64,000 nucleotides of DNA. Origin: Sorghum bicolor (taxonomy: Eukaryota > Streptophyta > Magnoliopsida > Poales > Poaceae). The position numbers were made by a program, and so were the translations under genes. The notes below the pieces were generated by a model. That model searched no databases. It was not told the origin of the DNA and saw only the letters and a program-made list of their open reading frames with translations. The stretch is taken from positions 23,579,838 to 23,643,837 of the forward strand of contig NC_012877.2 of assembly GCF_000003195.3 (NCBI RefSeq), in the 5' to 3' direction. Shown here one piece after another: positions 21,088 through 30,249 of the stretch. Numbering within the stretch: position 1 is the stretch's first letter; each line of letters begins with the position of its first letter.

Positions 21088-22745
21088 GAGCCCTATGGGC
21101 CCCATAACCTAGGTCGACCGACCAGGGTTTGGGCCACCAGGGGCTCCCCTCCATGGCATGAGCCATGGCATACTCCAAGGAGTCAATCCCAACCCTTGGA
21201 TCCAAGTGTGCTTGCTCTCAACGGTTCAAACACTTAGCACATGGAGCGTTGGGCCTACATGAAAACAAGCAAGTGTGCAACTAGACTCAATTTTGGACAA
21301 CACTTCACATGACCAGTGGGGACACCACCAGGAGGTCAGAGGTGGGCCAGGGGCTCCAAAGGTCAGTCGGCCGACCGACCAATGGGATGATGCCACTTGG
21401 CCCAACCTCCCACTGACTTAAGGATCTTTTAGAAGGTCAGTGGAACCCACTATCAGCCAAAGGGCAGGTCGGCCGACCGACATGTGGGCCCCATCTGGTG
21501 TCGGTTCACTCCCACCGACCTTCCTCATGTGTGGCCATGCTCCAACCGTCCATCTAAGGCGGTTGGGAAGTCGGTGCATCCAAGGGTGGAGAAGGAAGGA
21601 GCACGCGGATCGCTAACGTGGCACCCCCTCTCTCACCCCAATATAAGGAGGGGTCCTCCACCTTCCCAAGACATCTCTCGCATCATCTACCATTTCATTT
21701 CCATATCCCACTTGGCAGATCAAGTGTAGTGTAGTCTAGTCTAGAGTGGGAGTTAGAGTCGAGTCGAGCGAAGCTCGGGTCTCCAGAGCTATCTTCTGGA
21801 GAGTTTGGTATAGCTCTTGTACCTTTTCTCTTGTATTATATTCTTTATATTAATATATTCTTTCTTTACTCTACTAAGTATTTACTTCAAGTCTTTACTT
21901 TGAGTATTGCTTAGTGCATTACTATACTTGTAGTAGTGTTGTGTCTTAGTCTTATTAGTGTAGCTGCCTTAGTTAGATTAGTGTCTTGAACACCTTGTCT
22001 GTGTTCCACTACCATTAGGGGCTTTGGCTATTTACGTGATAGTTGAAGTTATAAGACTACTGTAAGCAAGGTGCTTAGGCTAGTGCTTATTATTGGATGC
22101 CACCGTATCAAATGTGTTAGCGGGCGGCGGCGAAGCGTGATAGGCCTCTACTTCCAGTAGGTTCTATTCACGTCGGGTACGGTCTGTAGGCGCCCATAAG
22201 ACAAAGGTCTGCTTGGATAGGAGTTTCGTGCTCCTATTGCAGTCGACTTCCCACCACACAAGATTGTTTGGATACTAGTATAGTTGAGTCATTTACATTG
22301 ATTAGGATTAGAACACAGAAGTAGAGTTAGATACATAGGAGTCCTTACTCGCTCGTTGTCCTCCCACCTAGCTAGCTCACTACCAGTTATCTTTACTTAC
22401 CTTTATCTGACTTGTCTATTATTCCATCTTGCAACTCTTACCCTCCTATTAGCACTAGTGAATCTTAGATTGAGTAGACACAAACCACGGATATCCATTC
22501 ATATATTTATTAGAGAGCCTTACTCCGCTTCCTGTGAGCGAACTATAAATTACGACACCGCGGATACTCACCACGGTTGAAGTGCTACAGCGGTACCTAT
22601 GCGCTTGCAGAGATACCGTTGGTACGTCTTGCATCACCGCTAGAGTTTAGCGTTGCTTAGCATTTCTAGAGCCATTGCTCAGGGTAGCCTGACAACCTAT
22701 CCTAGTAACAGTCCAGGCTTGCATTTAAGCAGTGTTGGTTAGGCA
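21088..22745 (+). repeat. Athila-type LTR H (5' LTR, truncated at left)
   Basis: Reverse-complement homology to the LTR of element C is clear around 21745-21830 (the TCGAGTCGAGCGAAGCTCGGG region) and around 22580-22610. Its 3' end, near 22660-22745, aligns with the edge of the D LTR, including a decayed primer-site-like block (GCATTTCTAGAGCCATTGC). TATA box at 21642-21647. Palindromes at 21370.5 and 21472.5 (102 bp apart) lie 170-272 bp upstream of it; another lies at 21117.5. Its left end was lost where B inserted. The right boundary is approximate. Confidence 0.75.
21112..21478. repeat. GGTCGGCCGACC-type palindromes of LTR H
   Basis: GGTCGACCGACC at 21112-21123, GTCGGCCGAC at 21366-21375 and GGTCGGCCGACC at 21467-21478. 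The last two are 102 bp apart centre to centre. Confidence 0.85.
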
Positions 22746-23610
22746 CCACCATTTATAGATACTTGTCATATCTTACTCTAGCTAGTGTGCATTAAGATTT
22801 GCCAACACACAGCTGAGCGACTCTTGACTTAAACGAGCTCGGCCCAATCTAGTAACGGCCCAACTGAGAGTAAAACCCTAATCTGATGTTTGATATTCTC
22901 ATCCCATTACTCCGAGATATACGTCATGACTCCTTACTTGGCTTACAAATAAACTCCCTTCCATAGCCTTCGTCAACACCCCAGTCAAACTTTCTCATCT
23001 TTGTCTCTTCACTCTCCTCCGCTCAAACCAATCTACAGATAAATCCAACTCCTATGGAAGCAATGGCGAGCTATGGTGACCGTGGCAAGCATCATGCCGA
23101 GGAAGAAGTAGAAGGGAGCTGAGTGCCACGCTGTCAATGTGTTGGGCGAGAATCGACTCTTTGCCCCTTGTAGTCCTACTTCTCATTCATCTCTCTAGTT
23201 TTTTATTTTTCCTTTCAATCACTAGGGGGAGGGTAATCACCACCAGCCAAGGCCATATTCTCCCCCAATGACGGTGACCGAGCTGAGAACTCCCTAATCT
23301 GATTCCTCCGGCTCCTCGGGTTCGTCGGAATCGGATCTCCCGTACACTCACGAGGAGGCGCTTGCCTTCCTCAAGGGAAGAGATGAAGCTCGGGAGGAAC
23401 TGGGCCACGTCTCCAAGCAGTTCAGCATCGAGCATGCCAAATGGGAGGATTAGCGGAAGCAATTCTGTGATGCTATTTCTGGTTAGCATGAGACTCATCT
23501 GGATTTTCTCTTTTCTTAGGAGAAGCCCGAGCAGACGACCGCCATAGCTCGCTTCACCCTAGTATGGACTGCATCCTAGACTCGGTCCCACACAGCAGCG
23601 CCTAGATAGC
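22746..23610 (+). other. Decayed internal region of H with a gene-like fragment
   Basis: No intact gene. 22930-23145 looks like a promoter and leader (ACAAATAA box, pyrimidine-rich leader) followed by ATG at 23054 and a 26-codon frame. 23290-23510 reads as a glutamate-rich helical stretch (HEEALAFLKGRDEAREEL) broken by TAG, and a CTTTTCTTAG acceptor-like site follows at about 23520. It could be an accessory gene remnant of a retroelement or a captured host fragment; I cannot tell. Confidence 0.4.
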
Positions 23611-24047
23611 TGTTGACTCTTCTTAGCGTCACTACCTAGGATTGTCAGTCCTTGGCACAGCACTAGAAATGCTTGTGTGACACCAGAAGTGGCAAATGGT
23701 TTTACCGCAAGCGGACAGTGGTCAATGTAGCACTTCACCAGGAGTATTCCAGGTATCGTATTTTCCATGGGGAATGAGAAGTGGAATAACTAGACCAATT
23801 GAGTCGTCAGATGATGATCAAGGGCTTAGGATTGGCTAGAGAGGTATTTCTAGTATGCTTCTGGCTAAGGTATTCTAAGTATACGTGAGAGTTAACTCCC
23901 TTCCTAGTGTGGCCGATAGGTGAAAAGGGTGTGGCGAAACACTTCCCTAGGTAGCTACCATGTAGGCAAACTATTATTTGCAACTTGCCTAACAACACAC
24001 TGAAGAGAACTCCTAATGTCCAGTAGAGGCCTGTCACGCTTCGCTGC
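23611..24047 (-). repeat. D 3' LTR, part 1
   Basis: Starts TGTTGACTCTTCTTAGCG, related to the C LTR start TGTTGACACTTCTTAACG. Within 75 bp it contains a primer-site-like block (TTGGCACAGCACTAGAAATG at about 23651-23670) followed by a second TGTGACACC. Confidence 0.8.
24043..24047. other. Target-site duplication GCTGC (left) of element A
   Basis: Repeated at 36271-36275, exactly outside the second LTR. Confidence 0.95.
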
Positions 24048-24737
24048 TGTTGATGCAAAACTGATCTGCAAACACAAAGGGCTAATACCCGATTCAAACG
24101 TTAAGGCGTGCCAGCCGATTTGACCTTGCTATCGGCGAAGGTGATAACTCGAATACTTTAGTCCTGACAACAGCGATGCGCCCGGATGTCACGGCTAAGA
24201 GGTACTCACGCGGAACTCGAGAACACGCCGAGCTTAAGTCGACGAATTCCTAAGAACTCGTAATAAAAGGAAAAAAGTATGACGAAGTCGTCGAAAAGTA
24301 GATGCTGGAATATGAGTAAAAACGTGTGTTTGATTGATTTCTTGATGATCTTGATTACAAGGTCCTAGGGTTTATATTTATACCCTGCTCAAAGAGCTAC
24401 AACCAGACACGATTAGAATTCGAATTCCAAATTACACGGAATCCGTATACAAAACGATGCAAATAACTAAGGAAATAATAAAACTATCCTTCGTGACAAC
24501 CCGAAACTCCTCCAGATGACAACCGGCAGCTTCCGGACTCCTCCTTCGCGTCATCGGCAATCCCCTTGCCATAGTCATCGGCAGATCTTTTTACCCAGCC
24601 ATCGGCACCATATTACTGCCTGTGGACTTAATCACATTCAACTTCTCCCTCATCGGCAACCATCCTCATCAGCAACCCGCATTGTACTGCCACCCTATCC
24701 TGCCATCCTGGACACGTGCCCAAAAACGGTGTCAACA
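24048..24737 (-). repeat. Element A 3' LTR (690 bp)
   Basis: TGTTGATGCA...GTGTCAACA. TATA box on the minus strand at 24375-24382. ATCGG motifs at 24553, 24577, 24601 and 24652 lie 171-277 bp upstream of it. Confidence 0.96.
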
Positions 24738-24740
24738 CAT

Positions 24741-24781
24741 GCCCCCCAGTTTCGGAGTATAAAACTATTAATGCTCCGAAA
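24741..24781 (-). other. Element A polypurine tract and adjacent stem-loop
   Basis: Minus-strand ACTGGGGGGC next to the LTR, then an 8-bp stem TTTCGGAG (24750-24757) / CTCCGAAA (24774-24781) around a 16-nt loop. Element B has the same arrangement with one mismatch. Confidence 0.7.
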
Positions 24782-24925
24782 TTCTCTGCAGTAATGATGC
24801 CTTCTCCGCAATTAATGCTCCTAATCTGGTAACCGACAACCTCAATCTGGACAACTCTGATCCTAATCCTCCGCAGATTCCTCGAAATTCCCAACTTCCT
24901 AAACGGGTATCTTTCTTGGTCGTAC

Positions 24926-25043
24926 ATCGGCAACAATTCCGTTATAAAGATCTGCCGATGCTCTGACCAGGATATTCGCAAAAAACGGTTACCCCCCGTC
25001 TATCCGCCCATCGGCAAGATGACCGTTATAGAATATTGCCGAT
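24926..25043 (+). repeat. 84-bp tandem pair carrying ATCGGCA...TGCCGAT inverted motifs
   Basis: ATCGG at 24926 and 25010, and CCGAT at 24955 and 25039, repeat at exactly 84 bp with matching context (CCGTTATA, GACCAGGA). Lies 180-295 bp upstream of the PMD gene TATA box. Confidence 0.75.
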
Positions 25044-25220
25044 GGACCGACCAGGAGATCGCGCACAGTAAAATATCTTTAGATAATGACCGCTTCCTGT
25101 CAAATCACCTGCACAATCCCTGGATTACCGTGCGAACAGTTACCATATCCATCTGAGTACCCTCGGGCTTCTCGGATGCGGCAAAGAGATAAGACGGATT
25201 TGCCCTTGCCCATCTTGTCC

Positions 25221-25228
25221 TATAAATA
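25221..25228 (+). promoter_or_regulatory. TATA box of the antisense PMD gene
   Basis: TATAAATA 150 bp before the ATG at 25378, conserved in element B. It drives transcription opposite to gag-pol. Confidence 0.75.
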
Positions 25229-25377
25229 GTTCCTTCTTGGGTACTCCTCCCCCATTACACCATTCTACTATCCAACTTTGCTTTTCCAGCGGCGGCGCCA
25301 TCTACAACCCTCAAGACCTCCGACAAGCACTCTTCTTCATCAACTCCGGTGCCCTCCAACGTCCTCTTCACGACAAG

Positions 25378-28300
25378 ATGGCCATTGGCTTCGTCGTCCC
25401 TGAGGTCAGACTTCCATCTCATCTGCTGTACCTTTTTCTCGCATTCCTGTTCATCTGCGATTCATCTTACCGAATATTTTCCTTTCCCTTTTTCTTTGTA
25501 TTTTTATTCTCCAAAACACTAGGAGTTGTCCAACAAAATTGTCATCCCTACCGATCAACCACACCTTCAGTGCCTCGGCCCTCTAGGGGATCCAGATCCA
25601 ACTGACCTTATCAATGCAGAAACCAACAGGATTCCCTTTAGAGCTGAAAACTTTTCTTTAGATCTGTGGAAAGACACCTTTCGTTCTTGGCCCAGCCCTA
25701 CCGTAGGGTGGAAAGATTGGTTTTTGAGGGTCAGCAATTCTTATGAAGTTCAATGGGGTGAGAGAAAGCTAGCTCAATGCATTAGGCTATTCATTGCCGA
25801 TATGCACAGGAACGAGTCATTGCTGATAGCTGCATCCTACTTTTGGTCAGACACCCTCAATGCTTTTGTTTTTGGCCACGGCCCTGCTTCTCCTACCCTT
25901 GCCGATGTAGCCATGCTTACTGGGCTAGATATATCTTCTGCCGATAGCACCCACTTTTTTGATACCGCCCCCAGTGCCAAAGTGGAGACTCGCGCTATCG
26001 GCGGTTGGTCAGGGTACATCCAGAAGTACCGCGGGAGAGGGCCTGTCACCACAAAGGAGCAAACCACCTTTCTGAACATGTGGCTGGACAAGTTTGTATT
26101 CTGTGGTCGATCGGCAGGACCGACTTCTGTCTATCTATCGGCAGCAGAAAGACTGGCTAGCGGCGGCCAATTTCCTCTCGGCCGATATCTGCTCGGCGCT
26201 GTTTACCACCTTCTTCATCAGGTAGCCCAGAAACTCCTGCTTGGCCAATCCATCGGCAACTTGGGAGGCCTCTGGTGGTTTATTAATATGTGGCTCAATC
26301 TGCACCCGGTTCAGGGAACAATCCGGATCAGATCGGCCGATTCTTCGAAACTCTGTATGAGGGTCTGGCCAGAGATGAACGACCATGGCTGGCTTATGAC
26401 GACCCAGACAGCATGCTCCCTCTGACCTTCAATCCATTTGATGAAGCTCTTGACACGGACAATGAGGTGATGATGGCAATCGTGACTCCCAGAGCCATAC
26501 CAGTGAATTTCTTCGGTAGCACGAAAACCTCCCCCCAAACCTATGAATTTTATAATCCATCGGCATTAGCTCGCCAGCTAGCTTTCGGCCAATTGCCGAT
26601 TGCACTTCCTTATGCCGATGCAATAAAGCCCAGAGAGCCCATCGCCAACCTCCTCGAGTGGACTCGAGTAGCCCAGCTACCACCAAATGCCGATACAGAT
26701 GTAGATCTGTCAGAATGGGTTCCAGCCGCCTTTATCACTCAGGCATACAAGCTATGGTGGGCAGAATGGAAAGAGAATCTATTCTGCAGATCGGCCCTCT
26801 CATACCGCGGCATGATCGACCCCGAATACGAAGTCCCTGATGACACTGTAAGTATTTTAAACCGATGTCTCATTTTCCAATACTATTCCCATCGGTAACT
26901 TACCCCTGTATTCCTTTTGCAGATTGACAACACCCCCCCATCGGTTAGCAGGAGTGGCAAGCCGATCGACTTATTCCCATCAGGCCCGATCTCTTCAATC
27001 GGCCATAATGCTCCTACTCTGGCTTCCATCGTGCACCGGGGTGCGCGTCTCAAGAAAGTTACCACCAGGAAAACTCAGACATCACCAACGGTAACTGCTT
27101 CCACTCTGGCGCAAGCTTTCAAGGCAATCTGTTAAAACCTTTTTCATTTATACTGACTATCTTTGTATCGGTTATCTGTGCTCATAAACTCCTTTTTGTT
27201 GTTGCAGCAAACTGGTGCATCGGCAAAAGCCAAACGCCAAGGTGCCGATGCCCCCCAGTCTAGTGAGCCAAAGAGGAAGGGCACCCAAGGTGCTAAGGCT
27301 GGAACAAAGCGCCAGAAAGTGGCAACTCCTCCTCCTCCGATGTCCCCAATCCCGGTGGAATCTTCCCCTTCTCCTCCAGAAGTCCAGGCACAGCAAGCAC
27401 CATCTCCCCAACCAATACAGGAAGCACCACAGATGGAAGAACCCCAGCAGGAAGAACCTCAAACGGCAGGTACATCAGCTGACGTAGGTGAACAAACAAC
27501 TGGCCCGACAGGCCCAGTTATATCATCGGCGGTTTCCCCGACTCAGGCAGCTGTTCTCTCTCCTCCGGGTAACATATCTCAACAATACTTCCGCCGATAA
27601 ACTTATTCTCATTTAATCTCTTAATCCTTCCTGTCTTCTTTCAGGCGATATCGTTCCATCGGCAACATTTGCCGATCAACCTGTAGCTCCATCGGCATCT
27701 TTGAGTCAAAGGCAAGAAATCGCCTTGAAGCAAGTAAGTCATCCAATTTTCCACCAGTATCGTCTGCCGAAGTTTTGACCATAAAACTGACTTATTTCAT
27801 CTTCATTTTCAGGAACAAGATTCTCCCAACAGCTTATTCTCCTTCGCCATTGATATCTTCGAAGAAGAAGGCGAGGAAGCAAGCTCCTCTCGGGCAGTTG
27901 GAACTGTATTGGCAGAAACCAGAGCTAAGCTGGAAGAGTTATCGGCCATACTTCATCAAGACACAACTCAACTGGTCAACGATTCTGACCCAGCCAAAGC
28001 TCTGTTCAAGACCCTTAGAGGCCAAATTCCTGCCGATGCTGAAGAAACACTCTTGCATGCTGCACACCTAGAAAGCCGCCAGCTACAGTACCAGAGAGCC
28101 ACTCGACGCCTTGCCGATAGAGCCGCTCAAATCCAGCTTTCTGAGGAGATGATGAAAGAAAAGCTCTTAGCCGATGAGAAACATAAGAACATCGGCACCT
28201 TAAAGTCCTCAGGTGATGCACTGAAGCAGAAAGTGTCTGATCTATCGGCAAAAAGAGAAGCTCTACTGGCCGAACTCAAGCAAGTAGAGGACGCTCTGTC

Positions 28301-28508
28301 CCAAGCCCAGCAAGAAGAGAGTCAACTGCCGGAGACCATCAAGCACCTTGAACAAGAATGAAACGTCCATGGTCGCAAAGCGCTGCAGCTGAAGAGGAAG
28401 CTGAAGCCGATAGAAGGTTCTGCCGATGATGATATCAAAGAGATAGAGACAGCCAATCAGATTCGGCTGCGCGCCATATCAGCAATCCAAGCGCTGCTGA
28501 GCATCTGA
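25378..28508 (+). CDS. Antisense accessory gene: plant mobile domain (PMD) plus coiled coil, six exons
   Basis: Exons 25378-25404, 25523-26847, 26923-27123, 27208-27568, 27645-27733 and 27813-28361 (or 28508). Phases agree at every junction; introns are GT-AG except the third, which fits only as GC-AG (AAG|GCAATC). Exon 2 carries a PMD/aminotransferase-like domain (W-rich, RLFIADMHRNESLLIAASYF, LADVAMLTGLDI). Exons 3-4 are basic, then proline/glutamine-rich; exon 6 is a long coiled coil. The frame changes once between about 26290 and 26340. TGA at 28359-28361 interrupts the last exon, yet the frame stays open and coiled-coil-like to TGA 28506-28508. PMD proteins act in silencing or genome maintenance in plants; a role in this element is inferred. 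Two breaks suggest this copy is damaged. Confidence 0.8.
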
Positions 28509-28653
28509 AGCTTTCACCGGCAACACACCTTTGTTTTTCCGCTTTTAGTTTTTAGTCTAGCCGATAAGACTGTTATCGGCATCTTTTGAAACATTAAGTC
28601 TGCCCTCGAACATTTAAATCCAGCCGATAGGAGTGTTATCGGCACTTAAACTT

Positions 28654-30240
28654 TTATGCGTCGACCCATATGCTGGGGTAGTACTTCTTTAAATATTTGC
28701 CATTTAATGCTCTGGGAAATTCAACTCCCTCGAGAGTTTCTAGAATATAGGCATTACCAGGAGCTAAGTGTCTTATCCGATAAGGACCTTCCCAATTAGG
28801 AGACCACTTTCCAAACTTCGAACTTTTAGTCCCAACTGGCAAAATCAACTTCCATACCAAATCCCCATCGGCAAACTCCTTAGCCTTTACTTTTTTATCA
28901 TACCATCTAGCAACTCTCTTCTTATTTTCTTCTATACTCATTAAAGCCTTTAACCGATGCCCTGCTAAATCATCTAACTCATCGGTCATCAAAGTGTCAT
29001 AATCATCGATAGCTAATTGATCTTGAAAAGATAATCGCCTAGATCCAGCCTTAATCTCCCAAGGCAACACTGCATCATGTCCATACACCAATTGATAGGG
29101 TGACACCTTGGTTGATCCATGACAAGCCATCCGATAAGACCACAGTGCTTCATTTAACAATGTATGCCACCGCCTAGGATTTTCTTCAATCTTTCGTTTA
29201 ATAAGCTTGATAATTCCTTTGTTAGACGCTTCGGCCTGCCCGTTGGCTTGAGCATAGTAAGGAGAAGAATTCAACACTTTAATTCCCATACCGATTGCGA
29301 ATTCATCGAACTCCCCCGACGTGAACATGGTGCCCTGATCGGTAGTAATCGTTTGGGGAATCCCAAATCGGTAAATAATATGCTCCTTCACAAAATCAAT
29401 CATATTGGCCGATGTGACTTTCTTCAAAGGAATAGCTTCGACCCACTTAGTGAAATAGTCAGTGGCAACTAGAATGAACTTATGCCCTTTGCTAGATGGT
29501 GGATAAATCTGGCCGATCAGATCGATGGCCCACCCCCGGAACGGCCAAGGTTTTATTATAGGATTCATAGCCGATGCGGGTGCTCTCTGGATATTACCGA
29601 ACTTTTGACAACCTTGACATCCCTTGAAATATTTAAAACAATCTTCAAGTATGGTTGGCCAAAAATATCCATTCCTTCGAATCATCCACTTCATCTTAAA
29701 AGCTGACTGATGCGCTCCACACACTCCTTCATGGATTTCCCCCATCAAACTTCTGGCTTCATCATCACCCAAGCATCGGAGAAGAATTCCGTCGATAGTT
29801 CGATAATACAATTCATTTTCAAGGAGCACATACTTGGTCGCTTGAAATCGAACCCGTCTTTCAACTTTTTTGGATGGATCTTCTAGATAATCGATAATTT
29901 CTTTCCTCCAATCACCGGCACTGACTGCCGATGTCGCATTAATCATTGGCTGATATCCTGAGGCATGCTGGGCTAACCGATTAGCGTCTTCATTATGCAA
30001 TCGGGGAACATGCTCCAATCGGAAGTTCTTGAATTCCTTTAACAGTTGCGTACTTCTCTCGAAATAGGTTATGAGAACTTCACTTCGGCATTCATAGCTT
30101 CCGGCCAATTGATTTATAACCAACATGGAATCCCCGAATATTTCAACAGCATCAGCACGAACTTCCCTTAACAACTCCAACCCCTTGATCAGAGCTTGAT
30201 ACTCAGCCTGATTATTTGTTGATGTAGCAACAATCGGCAA
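28654..30240 (-). CDS. Element A pol, part 2: second RNase H end and integrase
   Basis: 528 codons in the same frame as the RT ORF, separated from it only by TAA at 30250-30252. Residues 1-100 complete an archaeal-type RNase H (NNQAEYQALIKGLEL, FGDSMLVINQL, EDANRLAQ). The integrase follows with HHCC (H...CQGCQKFG), core DLIGQI, TDQGTMF and EASNK, and a C-terminal WEGPYRI...GKYLKKYYP block. Ends at the TAG/TGA-rich boundary before the PMD gene 3' end; the two stops are only about 145 bp apart, tail to tail. Confidence 0.93.
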   Translation of the reverse strand: MPIVATSTNNQAEYQALIKGLELLREVRADAVEIFGDSMLVINQLAGSYECRSEVLITYFERSTQLLKEFKNFRLEHVPRLHNEDANRLAQHASGYQPMINATSAVSAGDWRKEIIDYLEDPSKKVERRVRFQATKYVLLENELYYRTIDGILLRCLGDDEARSLMGEIHEGVCGAHQSAFKMKWMIRRNGYFWPTILEDCFKYFKGCQGCQKFGNIQRAPASAMNPIIKPWPFRGWAIDLIGQIYPPSSKGHKFILVATDYFTKWVEAIPLKKVTSANMIDFVKEHIIYRFGIPQTITTDQGTMFTSGEFDEFAIGMGIKVLNSSPYYAQANGQAEASNKGIIKLIKRKIEENPRRWHTLLNEALWSYRMACHGSTKVSPYQLVYGHDAVLPWEIKAGSRRLSFQDQLAIDDYDTLMTDELDDLAGHRLKALMSIEENKKRVARWYDKKVKAKEFADGDLVWKLILPVGTKSSKFGKWSPNWEGPYRIRHLAPGNAYILETLEGVEFPRALNGKYLKKYYPSIWVDA

Positions 30241-30249
30241 GGAAAACTC

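Noticed and set aside
28015..28251. Minus-strand frames within the PMD gene
   Set aside because: Shadows of the plus-strand coiled-coil exon; no homology.
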